This document shows, in pieces, positions 1-14,000 of a stretch of DNA of 64,000 nt; the first letter of the stretch is position 1, and every line of letters begins with the position of its first letter. Source of the stretch: Vanilla planifolia (Eukaryota; Streptophyta; Magnoliopsida; Asparagales; Orchidaceae); contig CM043869.1 in assembly GCA_023846275.1 (NCBI GenBank), forward strand, positions 34,230,737-34,294,736, in the 5' to 3' direction. The notes under the pieces are model-generated. The model made no database searches and had not been told where the DNA came from. It saw only the letters and a list, made by a program, of their open reading frames with translations. Made by a program: the position numbers and the translations under genes.

Positions 1-3000
1 TGTAAGAAATATGATATAATGCGAATGAAGAAATCAAGACAATAATCTGAAAGCATGAAGAAAACAAAGAGAAATGATTAATCAAGTTTTTTTTATTGAA
101 ATTCTTCTGTGTTGGACTAAAAGTGGTATACTTTGTTATTGTCTAACACATTTCTTGAACTAAAGATAATTCATAATATTATCACATTTTATATATAATT
201 AATAAATACTAGAGTAATTTCCAAAAAATTAAATTTATATTGATATTATAGGTTAGATGGTGATAACTTTATTTAAAGAATTTTGATTTTGTAAATTTAT
301 AAATTGTTAGAAATATGAAAATTCAAATCTCATGCCTTCCACTTATATAAAATCAAACAATCTATCAAATGAACTACCCATCTATTCTAAATGATAATGT
401 GATAACAAGATAATTAATTATATATAAAATATGTCATATCATATTGTTGACATTTGTTGTGTAGTAATATTCATATCATATCTATCTTTATCTTTGTATC
501 ATGCACATACTTCATAGCTATCACATAAGTGTTTGATCTTACTTTCTGTCAATGAAAAATTCAATCAACATTTTCATGTTCACATATGCAACTTAAAATG
601 CCATTAGAAAGTCACAAACTATTACTCAAATGAACACTTCACAAACTTAAACAAACATCACTAATAAAAACAATGAAATTGACACTACTAACAAAAACAA
701 TAAACTAACTAAATCCTATTAAACATATTTAGCTCTCTTCTCCACAACCTATTCTCACCCCACATTACATCCATCAATTTTATAATAAGTTCATTGTTAT
801 CATATTTATTATCATATCATATTTTTTTGGCATTTATTGCATTGTAATATCCATATCATATCAATGTTTATCTTCATACCATGCCTATATTTTGTAGGTA
901 CCACAAAAGTGTCTCACTTCACTTTCTACAAATGAAAAATGCAATCAACATTTTCACGTCATTGTTCATATATGCAACCAAAAAAGCCTTTAAAAAACCA
1001 CAAACTATTGCTCAAATGAACACTTTACAAGCTCAAACAAACCCACTAAAAAAATAATAAGGTTGACACTGCTAATAAAAACAATAAATTAGCAAAATCC
1101 TGTTAAACATGTTTAGCTCTCTTTTCCACAATCTATTCTCACCCCACATTACTTCCATCATTGTTATAATAAGTTATCCCTTTAGCAATCCCTTAGTGAC
1201 TGAACAATTAAGATGCAAGCTACAATTACATATAAGAAGAAAAAAAAAATTATCATAGATGTGTAAAAACGTACAATTGCTTACAAGAGGAAAAAACAAA
1301 ATCCTTACATGCCAATAAAAAAACAATTTTGGGAGATTAGGAAGAATTAAAAAGGATAAATAAGAGAACAAGAATTTTGTATTTAGCATGACTAAATTGT
1401 CATATGTGAAACAACATTTTTGAAATTAAAGACACTCATATAAACACATCAAATATTAAAACATTACAAACCTCAATCTATTAATTTTTAATTACTCATA
1501 GTCTTTAAGAAACATGAGAAACATATAAGCAAAAATTTATCATCAACATATCTTTCAACCTTGTAAAATCCACCAATGGATCACAAGATTGCCATCTACT
1601 CAACTCAACAACTTGAATTTAACTTCAGAAGCACAATTTAAGTTTGTATTGTGTATTCTCTATCTATCTTTTGTTTATAGTTTGCACATTTGTCATATTT
1701 ATCTTGTATTTTAACAATAGTATCTAAGAAATATGTATATTGGGATTTCCAATGTAAGACAAATATCTCATCTATATGTGTTATAATCTAAAATTTTCTC
1801 AAATCACACCAAGAGGATATTTGAGATCTCCCAAGTGTCTTGGGTTTCCTAAGTCCAACCTGAGCAAATCCTACACTGACCCTGGCAAGGAACCTACCAA
1901 TGTGGTTCAATAATATTTTTTTTTCCCCAAGTTGTCCTTTCTCTCCACGGCTTGTAGGCATACAAAAAGGTGCCAAGCACTTCTGGATCTTTAGAAAAAT
2001 TTATATGCTTTGGTGCTTTGTCATGGTGATTTCCATGGCTTTTCATAGAAGTCTGCACGATCACCATGGTGTAATACAGGTGAAAGTGACCAATGATGGT
2101 GAGAAATGGTGTGCTTATTTATTTGCTCACTGGCTTTCAGCGATAATAAACTGCAACTAGGTAGTAAACTGCAACTACTAGTTATTATTTCTATATGGAT
2201 ATAGCTAATTAAGAATGCATTTTGCTCGCTATCCATGCATTAAAGCATGGACAACAAAACTTCACTCTTTCTGTAGCTAACATTTTGCAGCATTTTACAA
2301 TCCCACTTTGTGTGAGCACTGCATAAACCAAACTCTTGCAATGATACCGACACTGCTATCATACCACTAATGCTTCACAAGGGTAAGAGACCATGCACTG
2401 AAAATCCACTTAATGTCTTTTCAGGATCTGTCTCCTTTTACCTCAGTCTCCATCCGTAGATCATACCAGGAAACTCTATTGGATTCTTGATGAAAAGCTA
2501 CTACTGTGACGTTTGTTCTCATTTGTAACTTGAGACTTAGTTTTCCAGCCTCCTAGTCTTTAGACTTGTCTTCATCCAGTTGGCATTCCAACCGTATGGA
2601 TTGTAAACAGGTATCACACTAGACCAGTCACAAAAGGTTATACTTAGATCTAAAGCACGAACCATTTGAGAGCTTTTGTGTTGCCCGGATGAATTCCCTT
2701 GGTGTTCTCTTTTCTCTTGCTATTCAATTTTAATCAAAGCTTCAAATAGATGTCAATAATGCTTTTGTCATGAATTTGTTTTTTTTTCGTTTGTATGGAG
2801 CAACCACTCAGGCATGTTGTTAAGGGGAGACGCAGACAAACAAAATTAGAAAAGCTAATTATTGCCTCATGTAAAGCCCATTCTATTATTTGTACGATGA
2901 TATTCTCTTGGACATGTGACAAAAAAACAGAATTCTGGGAGTCACTAGAAAAGCAAATTTTCTATCAATAATCTTGGCTAGTCCAAATATTCATTAATCT

Positions 3001-4964
3001 ACAAGAAGAGACTGACACTCTAACTATTGATACTCTGATAAAAACAAGCTTGATATACGACAGCGAGTTATTTGAGTATTCACCCATGGATGTTAGGTCA
3101 ATTTTTTTGTTGGAGTAATGAGCAAACAAATGTGAAGTGCACAACAGTACATTTGGAAGCAGTACTGTGAATACCAAGATAAATCAAGATAACACTCTCA
3201 AAAAAGGTTGTTTTTATTAGAAGGCATATAATGAGTGTACAATCGTTTCCTAAAACTAATTATGCACATTCTAAATAAGAATAACCTTTCTAAAGTCAAA
3301 TAAGATTGCAAGAACACTGAGAATTGACGAGTTATAAATCAACAAAGGGAGAGTAATAAAATAGTTATTGACGCAAAAACAATGGCTATCAAGGTATGTT
3401 ACAACAATTTTAATACCAAAAAGTTGAGAACAAAACCCTTGGGCTAAGCAGGGGTGTATCATACTGAAGAGTGGCATTCCTAAAAATTTTGAGGCATGCA
3501 CATGAGAAAGGACCAATGGTCTCCTGAATTAGAAGTAAGCCAAACTGTTTGAAAGTAAACCAGAAGGTCTTACAAAGAGACGATACTCACATGTATGAGT
3601 GCATAATACATGCACATACACACAAACATATATGAGCATACTACAAAAGCAATAAGTCAATAAGCTACACATTGATCATTGGAGAAGTTGATTAGGCATA
3701 AATTACCAAAACAATATATAGTAGATTAAAAGCTGGTAAGAAATTAAGCATGGTGGACACTCGTTTGTCTTAAGGTTTACATGATTGCCGATGCAAAAAT
3801 TTCATAAATTCTAAAGTTTTATGGTAGCTCCAAGTGAACATTGTGAAGAATTTTAAGAATATGGATTTAACAACAGAGATGAGGTAGCAGTTTTCACCAA
3901 AATAGAATTGGTGAAAGATTTTTTCTATCACACTTCAATAATACGAAGGCCAAGTTTTAAGGTACCATCCATTTTAGAAACGCATTAATTTTTTTCCTAA
4001 CCAATTTTGGGAGATGGCACGCTTCTGTGCTTGTTTCTTGTGATTTGGGATGGAAGATAAAACTAAGGGTGCAAAGTCGAAGTTGTTAGTCATGAATTCG
4101 AATAAAAAGAGTTTCACCCATTTAAGTATTAGGTTAAACGTAGGGGATTAACCAAAATATTAATACAAATCCAATGGATATATTAATAGCATGCAGTTTA
4201 AGTTTACCAGTTACATCCTACAATGAATGGGCAATAAACGCCTATTCCAGGTGTCACCAAAGCATCTAAGCAAAATAGACAAGCTGGATGGGTGCATCAA
4301 AAGTTAGAGTGCAGTGGAATCAAAGATTCATATATTCAACTTCAGAAGGTGGGATAATGCTTCCTGTTGTCATTTTCTTGTCCATGCATCTTTATAAAAA
4401 AGTCTTTCTGCTTTTGAAAAGCAAATTCTGCTTCAAAATGATATAAAAAGCAACACATTCACTGAAAAGGAGTCTTCAATAGGTTGAATCAAATGAACTT
4501 TTATTTTGGTTCAAATGGAAATACCAAAAGGGCATAGGCACATTATATTGTACTAAGCATATTGATAAGGAATAGAAGCGTTTCTGCTTTGCAACAATAA
4601 GAACTTTGCCAAATGGATAACAAAAACTTCAAAATACACCAAGCCCAAGCTCTATGAGGGCTAAAATCATGAAAAAAAAAAACTACAAACTCGCAGTGAC
4701 ATGACCAAACTAAACTATTAATCTAGGGAATAACAATAAATTTGGGGGCATCGTTCCAAACTTCCTAGCTAGAAGAAATGCTAAGCTCAAATAACGATTA
4801 TAGAACCTAGGCCATCCTGAAAAAGAGTATGAATTTGCAGCAATTTTCAACCCTCTCTAGAGAATCTGCATAGCCTAATAATTATTAAAACAAATTTGCC
4901 ATACATAAATAATTGGGAAAAAATAATGACTTTATGATTGCCAACTGAAATAGGTCCAACATAC
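1..4964. other. Presumed intron 6 / gene flank, no exon recognised
   Basis: This stretch follows the splice donor of the last visible exon of the TVP38-like gene, so if the gene is intact it is intron. I searched the minus strand for the expected next exon of the family, which carries a short V-Y-V-G-T-T type segment, and did not find it. Apart from the tandem duplication at 430-1172 I see no gene. Segments near 1800-1980 and 2380-2720 are less AT-rich but show no recognisable coding pattern. Confidence 0.5.
430..1172. repeat. Tandem duplication, about 380-bp unit, two copies
   Basis: Copy 1 (about 430-793) and copy 2 (about 808-1172) are direct repeats offset by 380-384 bases. Both carry the same order of landmarks: a TCATATCATAT start, a segment ending in AATCAACATTTTCA, a CACAAACTATT block, and CTCACCCCACATTAC near the end (754 and 1138). 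They differ by many substitutions and small indels, so the duplication is old. No terminal inverted repeats or target duplication were seen, so this looks like local tandem duplication, not a transposon. Confidence 0.8.
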
Positions 4965-5081
4965 CATCATTCCAAGCCATGAAGCCATCATATACTCTCC
5001 CACTCCAACCGGAGTAACAGATAGAAGATAGTTTAACATATTAAATGGAAGTAACGGGACAAGTCGAAGCAGCAAAACAAT
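4965..5081 (-). CDS. TVP38-like gene, coding exon 6 (last visible)
   Basis: This 117-base exon encodes 39 residues: IVLLLRLVPLLPFNMLNYLL, SVTPVGVGEYMMASWLGMM. It holds the R-x-x-P..PF..LNY segment of the family. The acceptor is TTAGCAG (ending CAG) and the donor ATG|GTATGT. The protein cannot end here, so further exons are expected to the left. Confidence 0.92.
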
Positions 5082-8000
5082 CTGCTAACAGAGAAATAAG
5101 CCATTTAACATTGAAATAATGGTAGCAAAACAATCTTGTGCATTTAATGCATAAGATTAGATGTTTAGATATAAAAAACAAAATCTAATGAACACATGCA
5201 ATTCAAAAATTAAAAGTTCTGTCATTGTGTAACAACAGACTTGTGAGACAAGCAAGCCATAGCATGGACTTCTTAAGTTATTCAGAAAACGATTTTTAAG
5301 CTAGCAAACACAACCAATTCACGTATCCTTGTATGTAACTGACAAGCAAGCTTCATAAACTCCTAATACTATGTTCAAAAACAATTTAAAACCACTAAGA
5401 ATTCATCCATCTATATCTTGGAAAACAAATATACGTAGAAAAACACCATGACCAATACTGACAGTAAAGGAATATAACAGGGAAAAAAAGAAAAAACAAA
5501 TAGTTTATCATCTCACAATCAAGTATGACTTCTAAAAGTATTTATATTGGAAACCCACCAAGAAACCAAAAGGGCATTCGCTAATGCAACCACACGAATT
5601 GTTTGATGCCATTTTACTCTGACTACTAACAATATTTATATCCAAACATGCCAAAGTCATTCTACTTATCTCATAATAAGCCTTTTGGGTCTACCTCTTT
5701 CTCAAATCATATGAAAAAGATTTTAAGAACTGACATCTTCTAATGTAGGCATTCAATAGCCTCTATTTAGCATTCCCAAAACATCTAAACCAACTCTCCT
5801 AATTCATTTTTAATCATCACTAAACAAACTTTATCTTAAATACACTCACTGCTAATCCTATTCTTTCAAACATAGCCATACATCCATCTCAACATCCTTA
5901 TGTCTGTAATAATCATTTTATTTATAAGTTCAAGCTCTACAAGATAATATTCTATACCATATAACATTGCTTGTCTCATTATAATCTTATAAAAGTTAAC
6001 CTTAATCTTAAATGAGATGTTATTACATAATATATTAGAGGTAGTATGCTATTTCTATCAATCTGTTTGGATCTAATTATTAAAATCTCTATCAATTTTA
6101 CTATTATTATAAAAAAAAATCAAAGAAAATAAAATATTTTACTTCTCAATATTTTATAATCCATGATATAGAATTCCATGAACCTAAAAGTCATCATCCA
6201 TAATTTCAATTTAAATTTCGCCCATTTTCTACTTTTATCAACAAGTACAATATCAACAATAGTGAATACACGACGACGTTGAAATAAAATTGAAAATTTA
6301 AACAATCAATTCTCTTATGTGTGTCAACATGTCAGAACTCAATTATCTATATCTTTAATAACTTCGATATGTGTAATGCTAATTCTTTGCTTTACTATTT
6401 TTCAAAATATTTCTCCTGGTACTCTATTATATACCTCCAAATCAATAAAAATTAAATAAGGATCCTACTTTCTATCTCAAATTTCTCTATTAAACCTTCT
6501 AATGATGTGGAAAATTGATCCGAGTATCTTTTTAATAAATATAATTGTATTGGGACATTTCTCCATAGGTAATAATTCAAAAATAAATAAACTTTTGATG
6601 CAAGGCAATTGTACTTAAGAGTACCCTCTCAAGGCTTTTTATGACTTGAGACAATGGTCTCAAGACTAAGTCTTAAGGAAAGAAACATGATTGAAACAAT
6701 TATCTCAACATAACACTTTTCTTAAGAGATCCCCTCTCAAGGTTCATGCATATCTTGAGGGATTAGACAATAAAAGTATAAATACCTCTTGAGGTCACAT
6801 TTTGTTTGCAAGACCTTCCTTCAAAGTCATACAACTCTCAAGGATTGAGAATATAAGCATATGGCTTCTTGAATGCATTTATCTTTCAAGAGATCCTCCC
6901 TCAACAAATTCTAGGTCTCAAACGTTTTGTTAATTAGTTTGTCTTAGCATATGGACAAACTCGAATATTGTCCAAGTCATTATATTGTGAGGAGTTCAAG
7001 GTTTGTTTGAGCCACTACCTAAATCCAAAGGACTAAACTACACTTGGGTATGTCTATATAAACCCTCATATGGCCAAGGAAAGAGATGAAAGATTTCTTA
7101 TCTAAGTGATGGAAAAAGCTTTTCTTGCACTTCTTAGTCTTCATAATTTTCATAGTTTCTCTTTCTCTTACTATAGAATTTAGAAGAGCTCGTCCCATAT
7201 TACACTTGCTATCAATGAACCAAAAGACTAGAGACAGTCTAACTTATAAACATACATAAACTAAAAATCCCAACATAATCTGCATCAACAATTCACCAAA
7301 AGGGAAATCGAGATCTAAAGATAGACCCTACAAATTTTGGTAATAGAGCACCCTCAATCATTGTTGGAATAAGAATGATGAGGGGTGCAAAAGAGCAAAT
7401 AGAAAAGGGGAAGCAAAAAACCAAACAAGGGTCTAACGAAACAAATTATGGAGAAACCTAGCAAAATCTATTAAAGCAACATATTGCTAGATTGGCTCAA
7501 GAAGTTCAAATCCTCATGGAGAGCATGTTAAAGAACCAATTCACTCAAACAATTTCTGAGAAGTAAGACTCGCTCCTCCAAGAAGAAAAAATTCTCTAAT
7601 CAACAAGAGGAACTGAGCTATATCTACTTCACAGAAGATAACAAAAGTGATGATAACAATGCTAGAAATATTGCATCATCATTTCTTGATTATCAACAAA
7701 GGTCCTTCAAGGTAGCATTTTTGCTCATAAAAATAGGTATAATTAGCACAAGTTTAAGTACCATTTTTGCTCATAGAAATAGGTATCAATTTTTTTCCTA
7801 AACAATTCAGTGAAGAAGGAGACACTTTTTTGCTCTCAAGCATTTCATAAATCTATAGGTAAGGCATCCAACAATTCTGTTTTGCATTGTTTCATCTCCT
7901 TTAGTCCTAAAAGATACTCCAAGATGGGTCAGATTTGTTTTTATTTTTTGATTTAGCCCTTCATTAACTTATAGCTTTTGATGCCGTTATCCAGGGAAAA

Positions 8001-11000
8001 AATAAACAGCAAGTCAATATTGCTGCCTTCTAACAAGCATATAAGCTATTTTTGGAAGTAGAACCCTTCAATATCACGATTCAGCAAATAAGAAGATAGT
8101 GTTCAAGTATTCGAACCTTAAAGCCAGATCTCTGAATTGCAATAGCGACTGCCTGAAACTTTGGGTAATCCCTCAACTTGGAAATAACATAAGACCTTCC
8201 AATCTGCAAAAAGGAGCAAAAAGAAAACAAGCCATATAATTTTTAATGGGACACCAGTTTTTTCAGCAAGTGATCTTACATGAGTGGTAGCAACCTTGTG
8301 GATATCAAACTATCAATTTAGTGTCATCAACATGGATAATTAACACAAATTATATTTTACAGGAATACAAAAGAATATACTACGGAAACAAAATCAGGGA
8401 ATGTGAGAAAGATTAGTCAACAAAAGCATGAAACTCCTGCAATTTTTTTGAATTTAATTTTGGAACACAGAAATATCTAAAACAAGATAAACTAGCATCT
8501 AAAATGTGACCAGAAATCATTAAGTGTAAAAGGAGCATGCTTATTGTAAACTAGCAGCCTGCGGAGCACTTAACAACCCTTAAACTAGTTTAACAAAAAA
8601 ACCTAAATGGTGACCAAATATAGAATGTCCTCAAGTGTTTGTATTTTGCCTTTGTATAATGTATGCTTTCATTATTTTAACAAATATAAGACAAACACTC
8701 TTGCATGTTTAAGCAAAAAAGTGTGACGTGATAAACTGCATTAGTATTAAAAAATGAACTTAACAAATTTATCATTTGCTAGGTCAAAAATTAAAAAAAA
8801 TGAAAGAACACCTTCCATAACATTAAGCATCTTCATATCATCTTTTATAATTCTAAAGATAATTCATTAAACATATGAGGGCAGCTTGTTTTGGTTTCTA
8901 TCATGTAATTCAAGAAAATTTGAGCTTTTTCGAGGTCAAAAAAGCTAGTAGCTTTTCGTTTTCATTTAAAAGCACTTTTGAAGGGTAATTTGGGTATATA
9001 CGCAAGACCAACCATAAACAAACATTTCATCCTACTTCCACATGTTCGTTACCATTAGCACATGGTTTTCTTTCTCAGCTAATTCTTTGAGGGTAAGACT
9101 AACAAGATTAAGAGATAAAAGTTTAATATTCCCAAGCACAATTGGTTGAACGGCCATTTTCAGACAAAAGGAGTCCATCTTGTATTAAAAAATGAACTTA
9201 ACCAAATTTATCACTTCGCAGGCCAAAAATAAAAAATGAAAGAACACCTTCCATAACACTAAGCATTTTCATATTATTTTTTATAACTCTGAAGAGGATG
9301 CCTTTAAAATATGAAGGCAGCATGTTTTGGTTTCTATTATGGGAATCAAGAAAATATTTTTCACCGGCTCAAACAAAGCAGCATCTTTTTGTCCTCATTT
9401 AGGAGCACTTTTGAAGGGTGGATAGTTACACGCTAAAGCATCCATAAGCATTTCATCCTTCCTTGCAATGTTGATTACCATAAGCATAAAATGGTTTTCC
9501 TTCTGAGCTAACTTTCTAGAGTAAGACTAACTAGATTAGAGATAACCATTTAATCCTAACATGCACTGTTGATTACTCATAGCATGACCGTCAATTTGCA
9601 GTAAATGCAAATAACAACTCGAACATCCGACAACATTATTCAGACTTCCTGTGAACAAAAGGGCTTTTCAGAGAGCAACTACCAATGCTCTTAGAGAAAA
9701 ACAGAACTTCACATAGATACGACAGGAACTGTAAATCTTTCAAAAAGAATTAGCTTCATAGGAGCTCAACATCATAGAATAGGTTTATTATTTACTTAGG
9801 CATCTGCAATGTTTTCCATCTTTTATTCAAAGAAGAACTTCATTCAGAAGGTCGATATCTGACAGGAAATAACATTAATTGCAGTTAGAAATAAGCAGCA
9901 ATCAACTTGCATTAATACTACCTTAACTCAACAAATTCAGTGCAAATAAACACACATCAAGCCTAAATGAGGCCATCTTAAATAGTTGCATAATTATGAA
10001 TTATACCCATAGGAAAAAAAAAAGCTAAAGAGGCTTAAAGGGATGTTTAAACAATCTACAAGCAGCAGCAAAGAATGATAATCAAAACAGTACAGCTCTC
10101 TACATACAGTTCTGCCAAGGAGAAAAGCAGCAGTTGCACCAATTGTGGCTCCTAGGGAGTCAGCAACAAAGCCCACAGGCAACCCAAAGAGATACCCTCC
10201 ACCAAGCTGGAAATGCCAGTATCAAATGATTAAGCAAATAACAATTATTATATGCCACAAATTTTTATTGTGGTGGCATATTGGAAAGGCTTAGAAGGAA
10301 TAAAATTAAAATAAGTTGAGTAAATGCCACAAAAACACCCTCTAAAATCCTAAAATAAAAATGTCTAGGATCATAATATGTGAAGCACATAGACAATTCA
10401 AGTATCTTGGATTAACCACCTACAAGTGAAATATCATTGTAATATTTTCTCCAAGGAAAGGTGAATTATTTATGATGAATAGAAAAATAACAGAAATTTA
10501 CAAAATGATGATGATGATGATGAGGTATTTAAAGCTCAATGTCAAGAGGTATTACCATGATATCATGTTATTGCATAAGCTAAAATTCTCTATTCAAATT
10601 GCTCAACTCAAACTGAAGCATGCATTATAATTCAAGAATGGTCCATGTTGCATAGCCAACAAATGTCTTAATTAGTGGAAAATTGTACCCCTTAAGTTTT
10701 AAAAAGGGCCATGAAACAACACAATTTTCCACGAACAGGTCACACAGATAATCATGAAGAATTTTGGGCATGTATGATGGTAGGTTATGGAACTGAAGCT
10801 CATGGAGGATACTTACAAAGTTTACTGATAAGAGTACACATCAAAAACCTGGATGATTATGCCCTAGCATATTGATTGATGAGAAATGTTCAAACTAACC
10901 AGGGAGCAAACTTATGACTAATGACAACGTAAATCAATGCAGTGTGATTAAATTTCAAACTGCTAACAGTAAATAGCAACACAGTTTGTATGGTGACTGG

Positions 11001-14000
11001 GAAACAGATAAGAGAAAGGTAACTTGCACAAACCTTGAGAATCACCAAAATGTGGTACATAATAGATAAGAACGTAGGCCAAACAATTCATCTCTAAGCT
11101 ATGCTTTTCAGAGATTAGCTTCAATAGAATTAAAATAGCACTAAAAGAGATCATAAATCTTTTAAACAGACCTAGACTGGTTGGACAGAAGGCTGAAGAT
11201 TTGAAATTTAACACTACATGAAGTGTGTATTTGTGCTTGCCCTCCAAAATCCATGTCACCCACCCTATGCCTAAATTCAAGTCAATCCAATCTTAAGATG
11301 GTCAAACTAACTTCTACATGACTTAAACATTACTAAATTGTCAAAATCAGCTCTTATTTGGCTGAAATATGTCCTTGTCCTTTCTATATCAGTCGCCATT
11401 GCTAAGACAATGTTGAACCAAGCCACATACAAGCCAAATATAATTTTATTCAGTTGAACTGGGTATCAATGCCCCTACCTTTTTCAGAACTAATCGTTGA
11501 TATTAATATACCTAAGCCTAAAAGCTTTTAGAAATCAAGTCCAAAATTCTTAGATGTTCTTAAGTATATTAACTGTACCTTATTGGAACTAACATAACCC
11601 ACATCAATGAATCCATAAGGGGATAAGAACAAATATGATCGGCCAATCTTGAATTTCATCCTCTATGAAATTATTAATTCATTGTCAAGAAATAAGTTCT
11701 AAACACTGCATAAAACCATCACAAGCTACTGAGATTGGCCAACAGTCATAAGAATAAAGTACAAACAACAGTTCAGCACGTGCTTTTAACAAATGAAATG
11801 GCAAAAGATCATCAACGAAATTACATCCTGAAAAAAGTTATTTATTTCAGCATATAATAAATGAAATGAAAATGAAAGAAAACACCACTTAACATACAAA
11901 AGTTACAGAAAAGGAGAAACACCAATTTGCACTTACAGTTAGTATTGAAGCAGGTACAGCTAGAATGGTGAGTGGAACATATGATATGGCCCTGTACCCA
12001 AAAGCATCAGTTTCTATATTAGCATCCACAAGCTGGATCTCTCTAATATAGAAATAAAAATTAAGGGAAATATCAAGAACAAATTACTTATTCACACTAA
12101 TATATTTATTAGACCATATAAATAAACTATGAAGAGTGTCTAAAAACAGAAATTACTTAAGTGAAAAGGTAAGATTTGGAAATTAGTTTGATCCATCTAC
12201 GAGATGTCTCACTCTGAACCCTCTACAATAGATCTTGCGAGTTGCAGCAGCGAAATTAAAGCGTGAGAATAGCAGAAGAAACTAAAGTAAAATAGAGTGT
12301 GTTTTTGTCAAATGTTAGGAATTAGAGCTCAAGAAAGATGCCCCCTTCACAAGGGGTTCAATTGCATATTTACAATAGAATAATAAAGTTGTTTTAGTCA
12401 ATACATACGAATTTATTTAATTCTCCTTATTTTTTGCTCAAATAATGTAAAAAAGTATCAAATCTCTCAATGTACAAAAATTTGACAAATGAATTGTTGT
12501 TGTCGTACTTACCGCACCTACCACATAAGTGACCATGTGTTGGTAGTGGGTTGCATGCATCACACCCACCATGCCAACAGGTGCATGCACAACTAGGTAG
12601 TTTGCACGCATAGGCCTACAACGAATATTTTGCAGTGCCCATTTAACACGTGCCTGTCTATAGCATACCAATCTACCACGCACTGTCTACTATATGCACT
12701 AGTCTATAGCACATTAATCGGCATCGAGCCATTTTAAGGTGCATTGTTTGCCACTCGCATTATTCATCCACACGTGTCAGTCTGTGTGCATGAACCTGTG
12801 TGCATGGTTTGCTATGTATGCACCTATTTGCTGAGAGCATGAGGTTAGTTGCACGCCACCCAAATGAATAGTGTTGGCATGTTGGCACAAGTTCATTATG
12901 TGGCACATGCTCAAGTGTCCCACGTGTGCCTTTTGTAGCTTCTCAACATACACAACGATTCTTTTTGCCAATTTCTTTTATAAAAAGGTTGTTTTCCTTG
13001 GTTCAATTTCTTGCTTTAACATGAATTAATTCCCTTATCACAATTTTTACTACCTACTTCAGTGTTAGTATCCAAAAATTATCACATTACAAGATGTATT
13101 TATCATTAAAGAGTTATAAGCCAGAGAATATGAAGCAACTTTAAACTTTGCATGATGATTCTTAATAACACATCTTCATTTATATGGAAAACAAATCACA
13201 AAAGCACTTAAAGTTTTGATGATGAAGATGAAGAAAACTACTTGGTTTACATGGAAACAATATCTTGATATCCTCATGGTAATGTAGATAGTGTTAAAAA
13301 TCCTTAATTATAACATAAATTAAGTATCACACAAAGTAAAACTTAGAACTGCAAAATAAAATAAAGCCTATTGCAAATATAGTGGGTAAAAAAGTATTTT
13401 ATAGTAGAAAAACTGAATAACTATTAGTGAAGACTATTCAGCACTAAATACAATGCAAAACAGAGGATATTGATACAAAATCATGTGAAACTAATACTCA
13501 CAGGACAATAGGACCCCATGGCCCAAGATTATGCTCAATCCACAACAAGAAGTCTTTCAACATCTGTTTTCAATGAACAACTTTTAGAAGTAATTAGTTA
13601 TAGAAAGACACGAGAAATTAAAAAACAAATCTAAACCAAAAAGAACATGATCGCACATCCACCAGAAAAGTATACCAAAATTAACTCCACAAAGAGTTCT
13701 GTTATGAACATAGCGTACCACAAAAAATGGTTCTGAACACAAAAAACAAGTAATTAAACAAGCACATGAACACAGTGATGAAATAAATACAACAAAGCCA
13801 GCATGGACAAAAACTCCTTTAAAATAATCATAAAAAGCATGGCAATTAGACTCCACTAACAGCTTCTAGGTGACCAACATTACTTAAAATGGAGCATATA
13901 TAAGTAACCATTCTTAGTATTGTTCCCTGTAATGGAAGGGATGAACTTCTTGCAATATAGATGAAATCAAAAAAATGAATCAAAACAAAAGCACCAGAAA

